Part shown: piece by piece, positions 8,512-18,311 of the stretch | Position numbering within the stretch: the stretch's first letter is position 1 | How the letters are laid out: each line of letters starts with the position of its first letter | Source of the DNA: Peptoniphilaceae bacterium | Lineage (GTDB): Bacteria; Bacillota; Clostridia; Tissierellales; Peptoniphilaceae | Direction: 5' to 3' | Assembly (NCBI GenBank): GCA_030152565.1 | Contig: JASLJE010000026.1 | Coordinates: forward strand, 13,769-77,768 | DNA: 64,000 nucleotides | Position numbers and translations under genes: made by a program | The notes under the pieces: generated by a model | Database searches by the model: none | Told to the model about the DNA's origin: nothing | The model's input: only the letters and a program-made list of their open reading frames with translations

Positions 8512-9789
8512 CTAATAACCAGGTTTTTCCAAAAGGATAAACATGTTCTTCTTGTATTCTTCCACTCCTGGTTGGTTGAAAGGATTAACTCCTAGAATAT
8601 AGCCTGATATACCACAAGCTATTTCAAAGAAGTAGATTAATTCTCCCAAGGCTTCTTCATTTAAAGCTTCCATACTTAGGCCTAGGTTGGGAACATCCCC
8701 TGTAACATGGGCCTTAATAGTTGCCTCACAGGCCTTCTTATTAACATAGTCAACAGTTCTACCAGCTAAATAGTTAAGACCATCCAAGTCGTCCTTGTCC
8801 TCTATTATGGTCAAGTCCTTTTCTGGAGTCTTTACTTCTAAAACTGTTTCAAACATCATTCTTTCACCGTCTTGGATTATTTGTCCTAGAGAGTGAAGAT
8901 CTGTGGTAAAGCCCACACTATTAGGGAATATTCCCTTGCCGTCCTTGCCTTCACTTTCCCCATATAATTGTTTCCACCATTCGGCAAAGTACATTAACTT
9001 AGGTTCATACCTAACTAAAATTTCCATCTTCTTACCATGTCTATAAAGGATATTTCTCATACCTGCATATCTCATGGCATCATTGGAAGAAAAATCATTT
9101 ACTGTGTATTTTTCCCTTCCTCTTTGGGCCCCCTTCATAAGGGCCTTTATATCTATGCCAGCAACTGCTATTGGCAAAAGACCAACTGCTGTTAAAACTG
9201 AGAATCTTCCCCCTACGTCATCAGGCACTACAAAACTTTCAAAATCCTTGTCTGTAGCCAAGGTCTTTAAAGCTCCTCTTTCCCTATCTGTAGTTACGAA
9301 AATCCTATCCCTAACTTCTTTTTCGTCATACTTTTCTTCCAGCTTGGCCTTGATAAGTCTAAAGGCTATACCTGGTTCTGTTGTTGTTCCTGATTTAGAT
9401 ATAACATTAATTGCAAAATCTTTTTCATCAAGATAGTCAATTAACTCACTTAATTCTACAGAGGATAGGTGGTTTCCTGCATAGAGAATTTCCACGCCTT
9501 CTCTCTTATAGCTAGGACTTAAGGCTTCTATAACTGCCCTTGCTCCAAGATAGGATCCTCCTATACCTATAACAACTAGAACTTCTGAGTTTCTCTTAAT
9601 CTTTTCACTGGCCTTAAGTATTCTTTCAAACTCATCCTTGTCATAGTCTACTGGTAAATCCAACCAGCCTAGGTAGTTATTACCCTCTCCAGTTTTTCCA
9701 ACTAGAGTTTCTAGGGCCTCTTTAGTTTCTCTTTCAATCTTTTCTAATTCTTCTTCATAAAATGAATTTTTTAAGTCTAATTTAATCAT
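8512..9789 (-). CDS. pgi: Glucose-6-phosphate isomerase
   Basis: Interconverts glucose-6-phosphate and fructose-6-phosphate in glycolysis. The 425-residue protein is the short bacterial form. Visible motifs are [13 protein letters not shown] and [10 protein letters not shown] (SIS phosphate-binding loops), [14 protein letters not shown], and [13 protein letters not shown]. Start follows AAGGGG. Only two bases separate it from the upstream phosphatase gene, so they are probably co-transcribed. Isomerase activity links the ROK kinase, ManA and sialic acid routes elsewhere in the window to glycolysis. Confidence 0.95.
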   Translation of the reverse strand: MIKLDLKNSFYEEELEKIERETKEALETLVGKTGEGNNYLGWLDLPVDYDKDEFERILKASEKIKRNSEVLVVIGIGGSYLGARAVIEALSPSYKREGVEILYAGNHLSSVELSELIDYLDEKDFAINVISKSGTTTEPGIAFRLIKAKLEEKYDEKEVRDRIFVTTDRERGALKTLATDKDFESFVVPDDVGGRFSVLTAVGLLPIAVAGIDIKALMKGAQRGREKYTVNDFSSNDAMRYAGMRNILYRHGKKMEILVRYEPKLMYFAEWWKQLYGESEGKDGKGIFPNSVGFTTDLHSLGQIIQDGERMMFETVLEVKTPEKDLTIIEDKDDLDGLNYLAGRTVDYVNKKACEATIKAHVTGDVPNLGLSMEALNEEALGELIYFFEIACGISGYILGVNPFNQPGVEEYKKNMFILLEKPGY

Positions 9790-9791
9790 AA

Positions 9792-10925
9792 TTACCCCTT
9801 TCTTACATCCATTAAAAGTAGAGCTATATCATCATTTTGCTCCAGCCACCTAAAGGCATTTAATTCCCTTACTAGAGAGTCTATAAAATCCTCCCTGTTC
9901 CTATTCTTCTTAACCCACCTCATCAGGTTTTTTTCACCGTAGAACTCTCCCGCCTTGTTGGCAGTTTCTAAGAGACCATCAGTATAGAAGAGAAACTTAT
10001 AGCCAGCTAGGATTTCCACCTTCTTCTCATGATAGTCTTCATCTGGGAAAATATTAGATATAAATTTCCCCCTATTATGTAGAAAGGCTATATTTTGGTC
10101 ATTAAACATTAGGGGCCTACTATTATGGCCTGCATTTACATAGATCATTTCATTTTTTTCCCTGTCTACAACCGCATAAAAAATAGTGAAGTATTGACTG
10201 GGATCCAAGTGTAGTTCTGAAAACCTACTCTTTAATTCTAACATGGTTTCAGACGGACCCAAATGTTTCTTTTCCAAAAGAATATTTCTCATGGTCTGTC
10301 TGATAAACATGGTCATGATGGAGGCTGATATACCGTGGCCTACCACGTCTGCTATATAGATTCCCAACTTATTGTCATCTATTTCTATCACGTCAAAAAT
10401 ATCTCCTGACAGGTTGCCTGATGGTATATAGGCATAGTCGAAAAACACATTTTCAAAGGTTTTTTTTCTCGGCAAGATAGCCCTTTGAATATTTCTAGCC
10501 AAAATTAACTCATCATTTATCTTTTTGTTGGCATTAAATAATTCTATTTGAATCTTTTTTGCTATGGTTATATCCCTAAAAACCTCTACCAGGGCTATCA
10601 TATCACCCATCTCATCATATACAGGTGAAGACTTGGCAGAGTAAATCTTATCATCTTGATAGATTTCCTTAGATATAGATCTATTTTGATTTTTTGAAAT
10701 TTCAGAAATGCATTGTAGGGACTGGCCATCATCATTTCTCTTACAACAATTTACTCCTAAAAAACTGCTGTCTCCAGCCTTTGACATGGCAGTATTTTCA
10801 TAGATAATATTGCCTTCCAGGTCTATTATCCTAACTAAATCGTCCATGGACTCTAGTACATGATAGTTTAAAGTGTCAAACTTAGTTAGTCTAGATACAT
10901 CTTCCCCGTTTAAATTAATTTTCAA
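9792..10925 (-). CDS. PAS domain PP2C-type serine phosphatase (RsbU/SpoIIE-like)
   Basis: A 377-residue signalling protein. Residues ~20-125 form a PAS sensor ([12 protein letters not shown] near its start, VEVFRDIT at its end). A linker helix ending [15 protein letters not shown] leads into a PP2C SpoIIE domain with [20 protein letters not shown] and FYTDGLLE, which contain the metal-binding Asp residues. Proteins of this architecture dephosphorylate anti-sigma antagonists or other Ser-phosphorylated partners. The start is a TTG following GAGGTGATTT. No sigma or anti-sigma gene is adjacent, so the partner is unknown. A CC pair and later Cys in the PAS domain could bind a cofactor, which is speculative. 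Confidence 0.85.
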   Translation of the reverse strand: MKINLNGEDVSRLTKFDTLNYHVLESMDDLVRIIDLEGNIIYENTAMSKAGDSSFLGVNCCKRNDDGQSLQCISEISKNQNRSISKEIYQDDKIYSAKSSPVYDEMGDMIALVEVFRDITIAKKIQIELFNANKKINDELILARNIQRAILPRKKTFENVFFDYAYIPSGNLSGDIFDVIEIDDNKLGIYIADVVGHGISASIMTMFIRQTMRNILLEKKHLGPSETMLELKSRFSELHLDPSQYFTIFYAVVDREKNEMIYVNAGHNSRPLMFNDQNIAFLHNRGKFISNIFPDEDYHEKKVEILAGYKFLFYTDGLLETANKAGEFYGEKNLMRWVKKNRNREDFIDSLVRELNAFRWLEQNDDIALLLMDVRKG

Positions 10926-10937
10926 AAAATCACCTCT

Positions 10938-12077
10938 TTATTTAAGCAAGTCTGGGTTGGGTCCTATAAATTGATAGTAGTCTACCTCAATTCTCCCATT
11001 ATATAGTTTTCTTTTCCTATCAGCCCTTCTATAGAGCTTTTTCTCCAAGTCTTTCTCATTAGTTATAATATAGAAAGACCATGTGGAAAGTTTGTAGATA
11101 AGGCCTTGAAGGCTCTTGTAGATTTCTTCCAAGTCTTCCTTTTCCCCAATTCTTTCTCCATAAGGAGGGTTGGATATTAAAACTCCAAAGTTATTTAAAA
11201 GTCCTACTTCCTTCATATCCTTGGTGACAAACTTAATACAGTCGTCAACTCCTGCATTGTAGGCATTGTCTCTGGCTATCTTTACAGCCTTCCTATCTAT
11301 ATCAAAGCCCAATATATCAAGCTCTACATCCTGGTCTATGCTGGCAAGGGCCTCAGCCCTTAAAGTCTTAAAAATTTCTTGGTCAAACTTCTTCCAGTGG
11401 ACAAAGTCAAAGTCCCTGTCTATACCTGGTGCAATATTTTTAGCCATCATGGCTGCCTCTATAAGGATGGTTCCAGAACCACAGAAAAGATCCACTAGGG
11501 GTCTGGTCTTGTCCCAATAAGATAGGTAGATTAAAGAACTGGCCAAGGTCTCCTTCATAGGAGCCTCAGTTTGGGCTGTCCTATAGCCCCTCTTGTGAAG
11601 GCCGTCTCCTGAACTATCTAGGGTAACTGTAGCCTGGTCTTTTAAAAGGGATATCTCTATAGAATACCTTTCATCACTTTCCTTAAACCATTCCTTATTA
11701 TGGGCCTTGGTCATCCTATCCACTATGGCCTTCTTACCTATAGACTGTAGGTCTCTAGGGCTGTAAAGCTTAGATTTTACAGACTTGGCATTTACTATAA
11801 ATTTGCCGTCCACGTCCAAATAGTCTTCCCATTCTATTTTTTTCATACCTTGGTAGACATCTTCATAGCTAAGAGCCTTAAATTCTCCCAACTTTATAAG
11901 GACTCTCTCAGCTGATCTCAACCATAGATTGGCCTTGGCTATCTCTTTTGGTCCTCCACTAAACTCAACTTTTCCATTTTCAACTTCTATATCTTTAAAA
12001 CCTAAATTTTCACATTCTTCTTTTACTATGGACTCCAGTCCAAATACGGTAGTAGCTATTATCTTTACTTGTCTCAT
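10938..12077 (-). CDS. THUMP-domain 23S rRNA guanine methyltransferase (RlmL/YpsC-like)
   Basis: SAM-dependent RNA methyltransferase of 379 residues. An N-terminal THUMP domain (about residues 45-155) precedes a Rossmann methyltransferase with the SAM motif PLVDLFCGSGTILIEAA and the catalytic NPPYGERIG. Homology to the YpsC/RlmL N-terminal module predicts N2-methylation of a guanine in 23S rRNA; the exact site is inference. AAAGGGG precedes the ATG. Followed closely by the PP2C gene and pgi on the same strand. Confidence 0.88.
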   Translation of the reverse strand: MRQVKIIATTVFGLESIVKEECENLGFKDIEVENGKVEFSGGPKEIAKANLWLRSAERVLIKLGEFKALSYEDVYQGMKKIEWEDYLDVDGKFIVNAKSVKSKLYSPRDLQSIGKKAIVDRMTKAHNKEWFKESDERYSIEISLLKDQATVTLDSSGDGLHKRGYRTAQTEAPMKETLASSLIYLSYWDKTRPLVDLFCGSGTILIEAAMMAKNIAPGIDRDFDFVHWKKFDQEIFKTLRAEALASIDQDVELDILGFDIDRKAVKIARDNAYNAGVDDCIKFVTKDMKEVGLLNNFGVLISNPPYGERIGEKEDLEEIYKSLQGLIYKLSTWSFYIITNEKDLEKKLYRRADRKRKLYNGRIEVDYYQFIGPNPDLLK

Positions 12078-12186
12078 TTTAGCCCCTTTCTAAAGTAATT
12101 ATAACAAATAATATAAATTAGTGTTATTATTTATACTTTTAGGGTATATTAATAAGAGTAGTAATAAAACTTTAAAGGAGGATATT

Positions 12187-12561
12187 ATGACATATTTAAA
12201 TGAAACAGTACAAACTGGCGATTGGAAGGGCGAAAAGCACGTTCCAGCAATCGAAATCAAAAACGCTAAAAAAGGTGAAGAAGTAGTTGTAAAAGTTAAG
12301 GTTGGAGAAGAAATTGCTCACCCTAATACTTTCGAACACCATATAGCATGGATTAAAGTATTTTTCTTACCTGAAGGAGCTAAATTACCTGTAGAAGTTG
12401 CAGACTTTAATTTCTCAGCTCACGGTGAAGGCGAATTATTTACAGACCCAGCAGGATATGCAACATTCAAAACTGACAAAAACGGTACAGTTTTAGCACA
12501 AAGTTACTGCAATATCCACGGATTATGGGAAGATTCAATTGAATTAAAATTAGAAGACTAA
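12187..12561 (+). CDS. Superoxide reductase (neelaredoxin type)
   Basis: Reduces superoxide to hydrogen peroxide without making oxygen, a typical anaerobe defence. The 124-residue protein corresponds to the desulfoferrodoxin catalytic domain without the N-terminal rubredoxin-like centre. Its iron ligands can be placed: His in GEKHVPAIE, His in EIAHPN, His in FEHHIAW, and the Cys and His of YCNIHGLW. The start at 12187 follows AAAGGAGGATATT; a longer upstream frame has no binding site. Monocistronic, with its own terminator. Confidence 0.93.
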   Translation: MTYLNETVQTGDWKGEKHVPAIEIKNAKKGEEVVVKVKVGEEIAHPNTFEHHIAWIKVFFLPEGAKLPVEVADFNFSAHGEGELFTDPAGYATFKTDKNGTVLAQSYCNIHGLWEDSIELKLED

Positions 12562-12571
12562 TTTGGATTTA

Positions 12572-12602
12572 TGTGGGAGTTTTAATAACTCCCACTTTTT
12601 TT
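12572..12602 (+). terminator. Terminator of superoxide reductase gene
   Basis: A 9-bp stem (GTGGGAGTT and complement) with a short AT loop is followed by seven T residues. Confidence 0.85.
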
Positions 12603-12717
12603 ATTACTTATTTTTAATATATCTGTGGATTTGTCCATTTTCTGTGTTTAAAGCTTTTGTTTTCTGTTGATTTCTGTTGATTATTTTATATTATTCCATT
12701 CTTTTGTGTAAAATAAA

Positions 12718-12745
12718 TTGACAGTCCCCCCATTATTGATAGAAT
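12718..12745 (+). promoter_or_regulatory. Sigma-70 type promoter of the purine permease gene
   Basis: TTGACA at 12718 and TAGAAT at 12740 are separated by 16 bases, and AGGAGG follows near 12767. No purine riboswitch consensus was seen between promoter and start. Confidence 0.7.
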
Positions 12746-12779
12746 TAATCTGTAATCTAATTAAATAGGAGGCTTTATT

Positions 12780-14087
12780 TTGGAAAAGTTTTTTAAACTT
12801 AAGGAAAATAATACGGATGTAAAAACAGAAATCATCGCCGGTATTACAACATTTATGACTATGGCCTATATATTAGCGGTTAACCCTAATATGTTGGCAG
12901 AAACGGGAATGAATCCTAATGGAGTGTTCACAGCAACAGCCCTAGCATCAGGAATAGCGACTATCCTGATGGCTCTACTAGCAAATTATCCATTTGCCCT
13001 AGGACCTGGTATGGGACTTAATGCTTACTTTACTTATACAGTAGTACTTCGTTATGGCTACACTTGGCAATTTGCCCTTACTGCAGTATTTATTGAAGGA
13101 CTTATTTTTATACTACTTTCATTCTTCAAGGTTAGGGAGTTGATCTTTAACTCTATACCATTAGAATTGAAAAATGCAGTATCAGCTGGTATCGGACTTT
13201 TCATAGCATTTATAGGACTTACTAATGCTGGAATTATCCAAACAGGACAAGGTACCATAACAGAATTAGGAAATATAACAGAGGCAGCTCCTCTATTAGC
13301 CATCATCGGTATACTATTAACTGGTGTCTTAGTAATTAAACAGGTTAAGGGGGCCATCCTTATAGGTATTGTGGCGACTACCCTAATTGGTATTCCAATG
13401 GGAGTTACAATTATACCAGAAGGATTTACACCTTTCTCAATCCCAAGTGGAATGGAAGATGTAGCCTTTAAGTTTGTAGGATTAAAAGAAGTATTTTCAA
13501 GTAAAATGTTAATCGTAGTATTCACCTTCTTATTTGTGGATATGTTTGATACAGTTGGAACACTAGCAGGCGTTGCTTCTAAGACAGGCATGCTTGATGA
13601 AGACGGGAACTTACCAAGAGTTGAAAAAGCTCTTTTAGCAGATGCAATCGGAACTACAGTTGGTGCTGCCATGGGTACTTCCACAGTTACAACCTATGTT
13701 GAATCTTCAGCAGGGGTTGCAGAAGGTGGTAGAACAGGACTTACATCACTTACGACAGGAATATTATTTATCATATCCCTATTCTTAAGTCCTATCTTCC
13801 TATTGATCCCAGCATCAGCAATCACACCAGCTCTAGTAATAGTTGGTTTGTTTATGATAAGTCCAGTAGCAAGTATTGATTGGACTGACTATACAGTAGC
13901 CATACCAGCATTTATAACCTTGATTATGATGCCATTTGCCTACTCTATAGCTGAAGGTATAGTATTTGGTATGATCTCATATACAGTACTAAAGACCTTG
14001 ACAGGTAAACGTAAAGACGTGTCCATACTAATGTATATAATATCTATCTTGTTCACTCTAAGATATGTATTTATAGCTTTCAAATAA
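12780..14087 (+). CDS. pbuG: Guanine/hypoxanthine permease, NCS2 AzgA type
   Basis: Purine base importer of the AzgA branch of NCS2 transporters, driven by the proton gradient, with 12-14 membrane segments over 435 residues. Recognisable stretches are TEIIAGITTFMTMAYILAVN, LGPGMGLNAYFTY, FLFVDMFDTVGTLAGVA and GTSTVTTYVESSAGVAEGGR. The start codon is TTG, placed by AGGAGG seven bases upstream. Single gene between a consensus-like promoter and a strong terminator. The choice between guanine/hypoxanthine and adenine as substrate is inferred. Confidence 0.9.
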   Translation: MEKFFKLKENNTDVKTEIIAGITTFMTMAYILAVNPNMLAETGMNPNGVFTATALASGIATILMALLANYPFALGPGMGLNAYFTYTVVLRYGYTWQFALTAVFIEGLIFILLSFFKVRELIFNSIPLELKNAVSAGIGLFIAFIGLTNAGIIQTGQGTITELGNITEAAPLLAIIGILLTGVLVIKQVKGAILIGIVATTLIGIPMGVTIIPEGFTPFSIPSGMEDVAFKFVGLKEVFSSKMLIVVFTFLFVDMFDTVGTLAGVASKTGMLDEDGNLPRVEKALLADAIGTTVGAAMGTSTVTTYVESSAGVAEGGRTGLTSLTTGILFIISLFLSPIFLLIPASAITPALVIVGLFMISPVASIDWTDYTVAIPAFITLIMMPFAYSIAEGIVFGMISYTVLKTLTGKRKDVSILMYIISILFTLRYVFIAFK

Positions 14088-14090
14088 AGA

Positions 14091-14118
14091 AATAGCAAGC
14101 CTAGGCTTGCTATTTTTA
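14091..14118 (+). terminator. Terminator of purine permease gene
   Basis: A palindrome of about 11-bp arms (AATAGCAAGCC and complement) followed by a T run. Confidence 0.85.
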
Positions 14119-14149
14119 TATGTTTTTTATCTTTTATATTTTATCTTTA

Positions 14150-14176
14150 AAAAAAAACTCGGATCAACCGAGTTTA
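14150..14176 (-). terminator. Terminator of rplY
   Basis: The minus strand reads AACTCGG, a short loop, its complement and then a run of at least eight T residues. Confidence 0.8.
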
Positions 14177-14181
14177 TATTT

Positions 14182-14823
14182 TTATTCTTCATCTTCTGAA
14201 TCGTCTTCACCAATTACTTCAACGTCTGCTGCATCTACTTCTTCAGCATCTTCGTCAATTATTTCTTCTTTTGGTTCAGTCAATGTACATACTACTTCAT
14301 CATCTTCTGCTAAAATAGTAACATTTTCATCAGTGAATATATCTAAATCCTTAACAAACTTAGATTCATCATATTCCATATCTCTAACATCTACTTCTGC
14401 AGTTTGTGGAATATATGCTGGTAATGATTCTACTTCGATTTCATCTAAGTTTTGAATCAATACTGATGGTTGTAATGAAATTTCATCTCTACCAACTAAT
14501 ACTACTGGAACTGTAACCTTGATAGTTTCGTCCATTCTTACACCTTGGAAGTCAACGTGTAGGTATCTGTTTTTGTATGGATGCTTTTGGTAATCTTTAA
14601 TAAGTACCTTCTTTTCTTCACCATTTAATACTAAGGTAATAATTGTTGAAGTACCTGCTTGTTCGATAACCTTGTCTAATTCTTTTTCTAACATTTGAAC
14701 TGACATGTTATCTTCACCTCTTTGGTAAATAACAGCAGGAACTATTTTATCTTCTCTTAATTTTCTTGTTGCATTTGAGCCCTTACCTTCTCTAAGCTCA
14801 ATATTTAATCTAATATCTTCCAT
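14182..14823 (-). CDS. rplY: 50S ribosomal protein L25/CTC
   Basis: Binds 5S rRNA in the large subunit. At 213 residues it is the long CTC form with an N-terminal L25 domain (LREGKGSNATRKLREDKIVP) and a C-terminal TL5-like beta domain (VPVVLVGRD, LPAYIPQTAEVDV). It ends in a strongly acidic tail of about 30 residues, rich in Asp and Glu, which is a common variation. GGAGG precedes the ATG. Monocistronic. Confidence 0.93.
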   Translation of the reverse strand: MEDIRLNIELREGKGSNATRKLREDKIVPAVIYQRGEDNMSVQMLEKELDKVIEQAGTSTIITLVLNGEEKKVLIKDYQKHPYKNRYLHVDFQGVRMDETIKVTVPVVLVGRDEISLQPSVLIQNLDEIEVESLPAYIPQTAEVDVRDMEYDESKFVKDLDIFTDENVTILAEDDEVVCTLTEPKEEIIDEDAEEVDAADVEVIGEDDSEDEE

Positions 14824-14893
14824 TTTTCCTCCTCAAAGTCATACTTCAATTAATACATTTTAATCTAAAATCAAAATTATTTCAACATTTTTC

Positions 14894-15250
14894 TTATTTT
14901 TTAGCCTTTTCTAGGGCTAAATCCAAGGCTTGTAAAAATCCCTTACTAGTAACAGTGGCTTTTGATACCATATCCACATCCTTGGTCTTACCGTCAATTA
15001 CTTCTTTTATCAGCTCTTCCAAGGCCTTGCCTCCAGTTTCTGGAGTCTCGCCATGGTCTAGGACCTTGACGTCTGCTATCTCACCTTGGTCGTTGATAGT
15101 AACTGTTAGAACTATCTTTTTTTCATCATAATAGTAGCCCTTGGCACTGGCCTGGTAGACACCTGGCTTGTACTTGGACCTTCCGCCACAACCAACTAAA
15201 CCTAATAAAAGTAGAAGAAAAGAACATAAAACTAATATTTTCTTTTTCAT
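14894..15250 (-). CDS. FMN-binding domain lipoprotein
   Basis: A 118-residue lipoprotein with signal LLLLLGLVGCG (lipobox Cys at about residue 21) and a single FMN-binding domain of the RnfG/NqrC type. The sequence SKATVTS near the C-terminus corresponds to the site where ApbE attaches FMN to a Thr, which would place a covalent flavin outside the membrane. Such small proteins act in extracellular or membrane electron transfer. No ApbE or Rnf gene is in the window. GGAGGGG precedes the start; DegV lies ten bases upstream and is likely co-transcribed. Confidence 0.85.
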   Translation of the reverse strand: MKKKILVLCSFLLLLLGLVGCGGRSKYKPGVYQASAKGYYYDEKKIVLTVTINDQGEIADVKVLDHGETPETGGKALEELIKEVIDGKTKDVDMVSKATVTSKGFLQALDLALEKAKK

Positions 15251-15260
15251 GGCCCCTCCT

Positions 15261-16121
15261 CTATAATTGCTTGATAAAATAAAATAAACCTAATGTATTT
15301 GGACCTCCATGACTGGTTATGGTAGCTGAAGCGTCAGCCACTATAATTTCACCAAAATAATGTAAGTCTTCCACCTTCCTGATCACGTGGGTTAGGGCTT
15401 CATCATCCATTCTAGTATGGGTGATAATAATCCTTCTGTCTTCGATCTTGTCCAAGTCCTTAGCCATATCATTGACATACTTGTCCATTACCTTGACTAG
15501 ATTTCCCCTGTACTTCTTTACCACCTTCATCTCTCCATCTACCAAGTTTACACAAGGCTTGATCTTAAGTGTACCAGTAAATAGTACAGACATTTGTGAA
15601 CATCTTCCCCCATAATATAAGTAGTCCAATGAATCTATTACAAAGCCCGTATGTAGTCTTTTTACATCCTCTTTTAAAGTGGCTACTATCTGAGGAAAGT
15701 CCAGATTGTTATCTATCAACTCCTGGGCCTTTAAAATCAGTTGGCCTGTACCTCCAGATAAACTTTTGGTATCTATGGCAACCACCCTGTCTTCTAAATT
15801 CATATATTGTATGGCATTGTTAACTATCATATATGTAGAGGAGGAAACCTTGGATGAAATCATAAAGAAAATTCCATAATCATAGTCTTCCATCTCTTTT
15901 AAAACATTTATTGCAGCTTCCAGAGTCGGACTAGCAGTCTTAGGCGTTTTCTTGGTTCTTTCGCCATACTCTAGGATATCATCTGGAGTAATATCTACAA
16001 TGTCTAAATAATTCACGTCATCCATGACTATATTCATAGGCAATATGGAAACATTTAGTTTTTCTAATAATTCCTTAGGCAAGTCGACATTACTGTCTGT
16101 AAATAATTTATATTTTGCCAT
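15261..16121 (-). CDS. DegV family fatty-acid-binding protein
   Basis: DegV/FakB-like protein of 286 residues that binds a long-chain fatty acid; in other Firmicutes FakB presents it to the kinase FakA for incorporation into phospholipid. The N-terminus (FTDSNVDLPKELL), the SPT motif in KTASPT, and the C-terminal SHGGPNTLGLFYF are characteristic. AGGAGGG was used to fix the start at 16121 rather than seven codons upstream. No fakA is seen here. Family confident, lipid role known from homologues. Confidence 0.9.
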   Translation of the reverse strand: MAKYKLFTDSNVDLPKELLEKLNVSILPMNIVMDDVNYLDIVDITPDDILEYGERTKKTPKTASPTLEAAINVLKEMEDYDYGIFFMISSKVSSSTYMIVNNAIQYMNLEDRVVAIDTKSLSGGTGQLILKAQELIDNNLDFPQIVATLKEDVKRLHTGFVIDSLDYLYYGGRCSQMSVLFTGTLKIKPCVNLVDGEMKVVKKYRGNLVKVMDKYVNDMAKDLDKIEDRRIIITHTRMDDEALTHVIRKVEDLHYFGEIIVADASATITSHGGPNTLGLFYFIKQL

Positions 16122-16195
16122 TATTCCCTCCTTAGTATACAAATGACTAAAATGAGTATATCACAAATCACTTTTCTTGTATATTCTATACATAA

Positions 16196-16219
16196 GTAAA
16201 TAAACCCAAGTACTTGGGC
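16196..16219 (-). terminator. Terminator of the carD-yacL-DUF1002 operon
   Basis: The minus strand reads CCCAAGTACTTGGG followed by TTTATTT. The stem overlaps the stop codon of the DUF1002 gene. The T run is interrupted. Confidence 0.6.
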
Positions 16220-17179
16220 TTATCTACTAAATAGATTCATTATGGCCTGGCCAACACTTCTAAAGAAATCAGCCAACTTGTCCAAGAAACCCGAATCTTG
16301 AGCTTGCTTGTAATAATCGCCTATTGTTTCCTTAAGATTGTCCCCTAGCTCATTTAATTGCTTTAGAATAGCTTCTGAGTCTATGGCACTAGTGTTTTGG
16401 AAATTATTGAAAAACACTACCAACTTATCTATATTTATTTGACTTACTATCTTGTCTAGATCGTAGTCCTTTAGGGCTTTATTTATTATATCTTCTATTT
16501 CATCCCTAGTGGCTAGTTCACCAGTCTTCTTCTTTAAGTCTATCAAGGATTCCTTAATGTCTACTATGGCCTTGTTTAACTCTTCTGAGCTAAAGCCTTC
16601 TTCATCCTTGTGTTCTTGAACTATTCCATTAACAGTTTCCAATTCTTCATTGGCAACCTCTATTCTATCTTCTTCCAGGGCTTCTCCATTAGCCTCAAAG
16701 GCCTTATAGACTCCTGTAAGGGCTGCTTCACCTGTAACTGGCTTATAGGCTGCCACCATGATAACTGCGTCTGATACGCCTGCTGTAATCGCTGCATTGG
16801 CATATTGAACATCCTTTACCTGGCTAATGTTTTCTGGAGTCTCTATAATTACCTCAACTCCATGTCCCTTATTTTCCTTCTTAACTAAAATTGATGAGAT
16901 CATATTGGCATCAGTTGTGTCTCCTCCCAGGTACTTTTTCAAGTCCTTGGCGTCCACCTTGACAAAATTAACATTGTCCCTGTTTTTTATGCCCAACTTC
17001 TTCATAGTTTCTTCTATACTTGCTTCATCTAGGGCTGCCCCATAGGCAAAGGTGGGTTTACCCCACTTCTCATCTATAACTTCCGTGTCTATCTCCGCTG
17101 CCATTACTGCTGAGGCAAATATGCCTAAAACCATTAAAACAGCTAAAAATAAAGCTAAAAATCTTGTTGTCTTTTTCAT
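16220..17179 (-). CDS. Secreted DUF1002 protein (YpuA-like)
   Basis: A 319-residue exported protein with a signal peptide (FLALFLAVLMVLGIF, cleavage near VMAAE) and a DUF1002 domain. Characteristic stretches include TFAYGAALDEASIEETMKKL and a mid-region ANAAITAGVSDAVIMVAAYKPVTGEAAL. The C-terminal third is helical and ends in an amphipathic segment that may touch the membrane (DKLADFFRSVGQAIMNLF). The ribosome binding site is poor, so translation is probably coupled to yacL, whose stop is only five bases upstream. Function of the family is unknown; conservation beside yacL and carD is worth noting. Confidence 0.8.
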   Translation of the reverse strand: MKKTTRFLALFLAVLMVLGIFASAVMAAEIDTEVIDEKWGKPTFAYGAALDEASIEETMKKLGIKNRDNVNFVKVDAKDLKKYLGGDTTDANMISSILVKKENKGHGVEVIIETPENISQVKDVQYANAAITAGVSDAVIMVAAYKPVTGEAALTGVYKAFEANGEALEEDRIEVANEELETVNGIVQEHKDEEGFSSEELNKAIVDIKESLIDLKKKTGELATRDEIEDIINKALKDYDLDKIVSQINIDKLVVFFNNFQNTSAIDSEAILKQLNELGDNLKETIGDYYKQAQDSGFLDKLADFFRSVGQAIMNLFSR

Positions 17180-17184
17180 AGTTT

Positions 17185-18303
17185 CTAGTTCATAGGCTTA
17201 GCAAAAATCATCTTTCCTGCTGCTGTTTGAAGTACTGTTGTAACCATTACATGGACTTCCTGGCCTATAAGGGCCTTACCAGCTTCAATTACTATCATGG
17301 TTCCATCTTCCAGATAGGCTAAACCTTGATCCTTTTCCTTCCCTTCTTTAATAATATTTACCATCATTTGCTCACCTGGTATAACAATGGTCTTTACAGA
17401 GTTAGCAAGGTCATTCACATTTAGAACCTCTAGGGCTTGAACCAGGGCTACCTTATTAAGATTGTAGTCATTGGTTACTATCTTGCCGTTTAAGTCCTTG
17501 GTAAGCCTTAATAACTTTGTATCCACCTCTTTAATATTATCATAATCCTTGTCTGTAATTATAACTTTTATGTTATCTACTTCCTGTAGTTTTTTGACTA
17601 TATCCAGTCCTCTTCTTCCCCTCTCTCTTTTTAAGTCATCTGAGGAATCAGCTATAAACTGTAATTCTTCTAAAACAAATTCTGAAATAACTAAAGGACC
17701 TTCCACAAAACCTGTTTCCACAATGGGAAGTATTCTTCCATCAATTATTACTGATGTATCTAATATTTTTGGATTTTGGTCCTTTAGCTCCTTCAGATTA
17801 GCCTTGTTTTTCTTGGAAATTTTCTTTTCCTTTTCCTTTTCCATAACCCTCTCCCTACTAAAGAAGGAAAGAATCTCGTCCTTGCTCTTAACGGCAAGTC
17901 TCATGAAAAAGGTACCTACTATAAAGTAAACTACTATTGTAAGTACTACTTCAATAAAATTACCTATAACAGGCATGTTAATTAGAGAGAATGGTTTTGT
18001 AATAAAGAATGAAAGAATAAGTCCAAATAATAGTCCAACCGCTCCAAAAGCCACATCTATAGGTGGTACAGTTTGCAAGGATGTCTCTGTCTTTTCCAGA
18101 GCCTTTTGCAGTAAGTTATTAAGTTTTGGCGATATCAAATAAAATAAAATAAAGCCAATTGCGACAAATATCAAGTAAATTAGTACTAAAAATAGTGTAT
18201 TCTGGGTCTTTACGAGCTTTACATATATTCCCAGTTCGACGAGAATATATCCCAAAGCTCCCCCAAATACAGAAAATAATAGTTGTAATATTTTCCGTAA
18301 CAT
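17185..18303 (-). CDS. yacL: Membrane PIN-TRAM domain protein (YacL)
   Basis: A 372-residue integral membrane protein with about four transmembrane helices in the first 150 residues, then a PIN nuclease-fold domain (LDTSVIIDGRI with the metal Asp residues, later ADSSDD and TNDYNL) and a C-terminal TRAM RNA-binding domain (IGQEVHVMVTTVLQTAAGK). It is the YacL architecture, thought to act as a membrane-tethered RNase; targets are unknown. It follows carD by eight bases, the same order as in many Firmicutes. AGGAGGG precedes the ATG. Confidence 0.9.
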   Translation of the reverse strand: MLRKILQLLFSVFGGALGYILVELGIYVKLVKTQNTLFLVLIYLIFVAIGFILFYLISPKLNNLLQKALEKTETSLQTVPPIDVAFGAVGLLFGLILSFFITKPFSLINMPVIGNFIEVVLTIVVYFIVGTFFMRLAVKSKDEILSFFSRERVMEKEKEKKISKKNKANLKELKDQNPKILDTSVIIDGRILPIVETGFVEGPLVISEFVLEELQFIADSSDDLKRERGRRGLDIVKKLQEVDNIKVIITDKDYDNIKEVDTKLLRLTKDLNGKIVTNDYNLNKVALVQALEVLNVNDLANSVKTIVIPGEQMMVNIIKEGKEKDQGLAYLEDGTMIVIEAGKALIGQEVHVMVTTVLQTAAGKMIFAKPMN

Positions 18304-18311
18304 AAGCCCTC

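Noticed and set aside
12600..12780. Possible purine riboswitch before the purine permease gene
   Set aside because: The conserved aptamer core was not found; the region only shows a promoter and a ribosome binding site.
13058..13684. Long minus-strand open frame of 208 codons inside the purine permease gene
   Set aside because: It is antisense to a clearly conserved transporter and its translation has no recognisable domain or ribosome binding site.
14120..14455. Ser-rich 111-codon plus-strand frame opposite rplY
   Set aside because: The Ser and Thr runs are the antisense of the acidic GAA/GAT-rich tail of L25, so it is a composition artefact.
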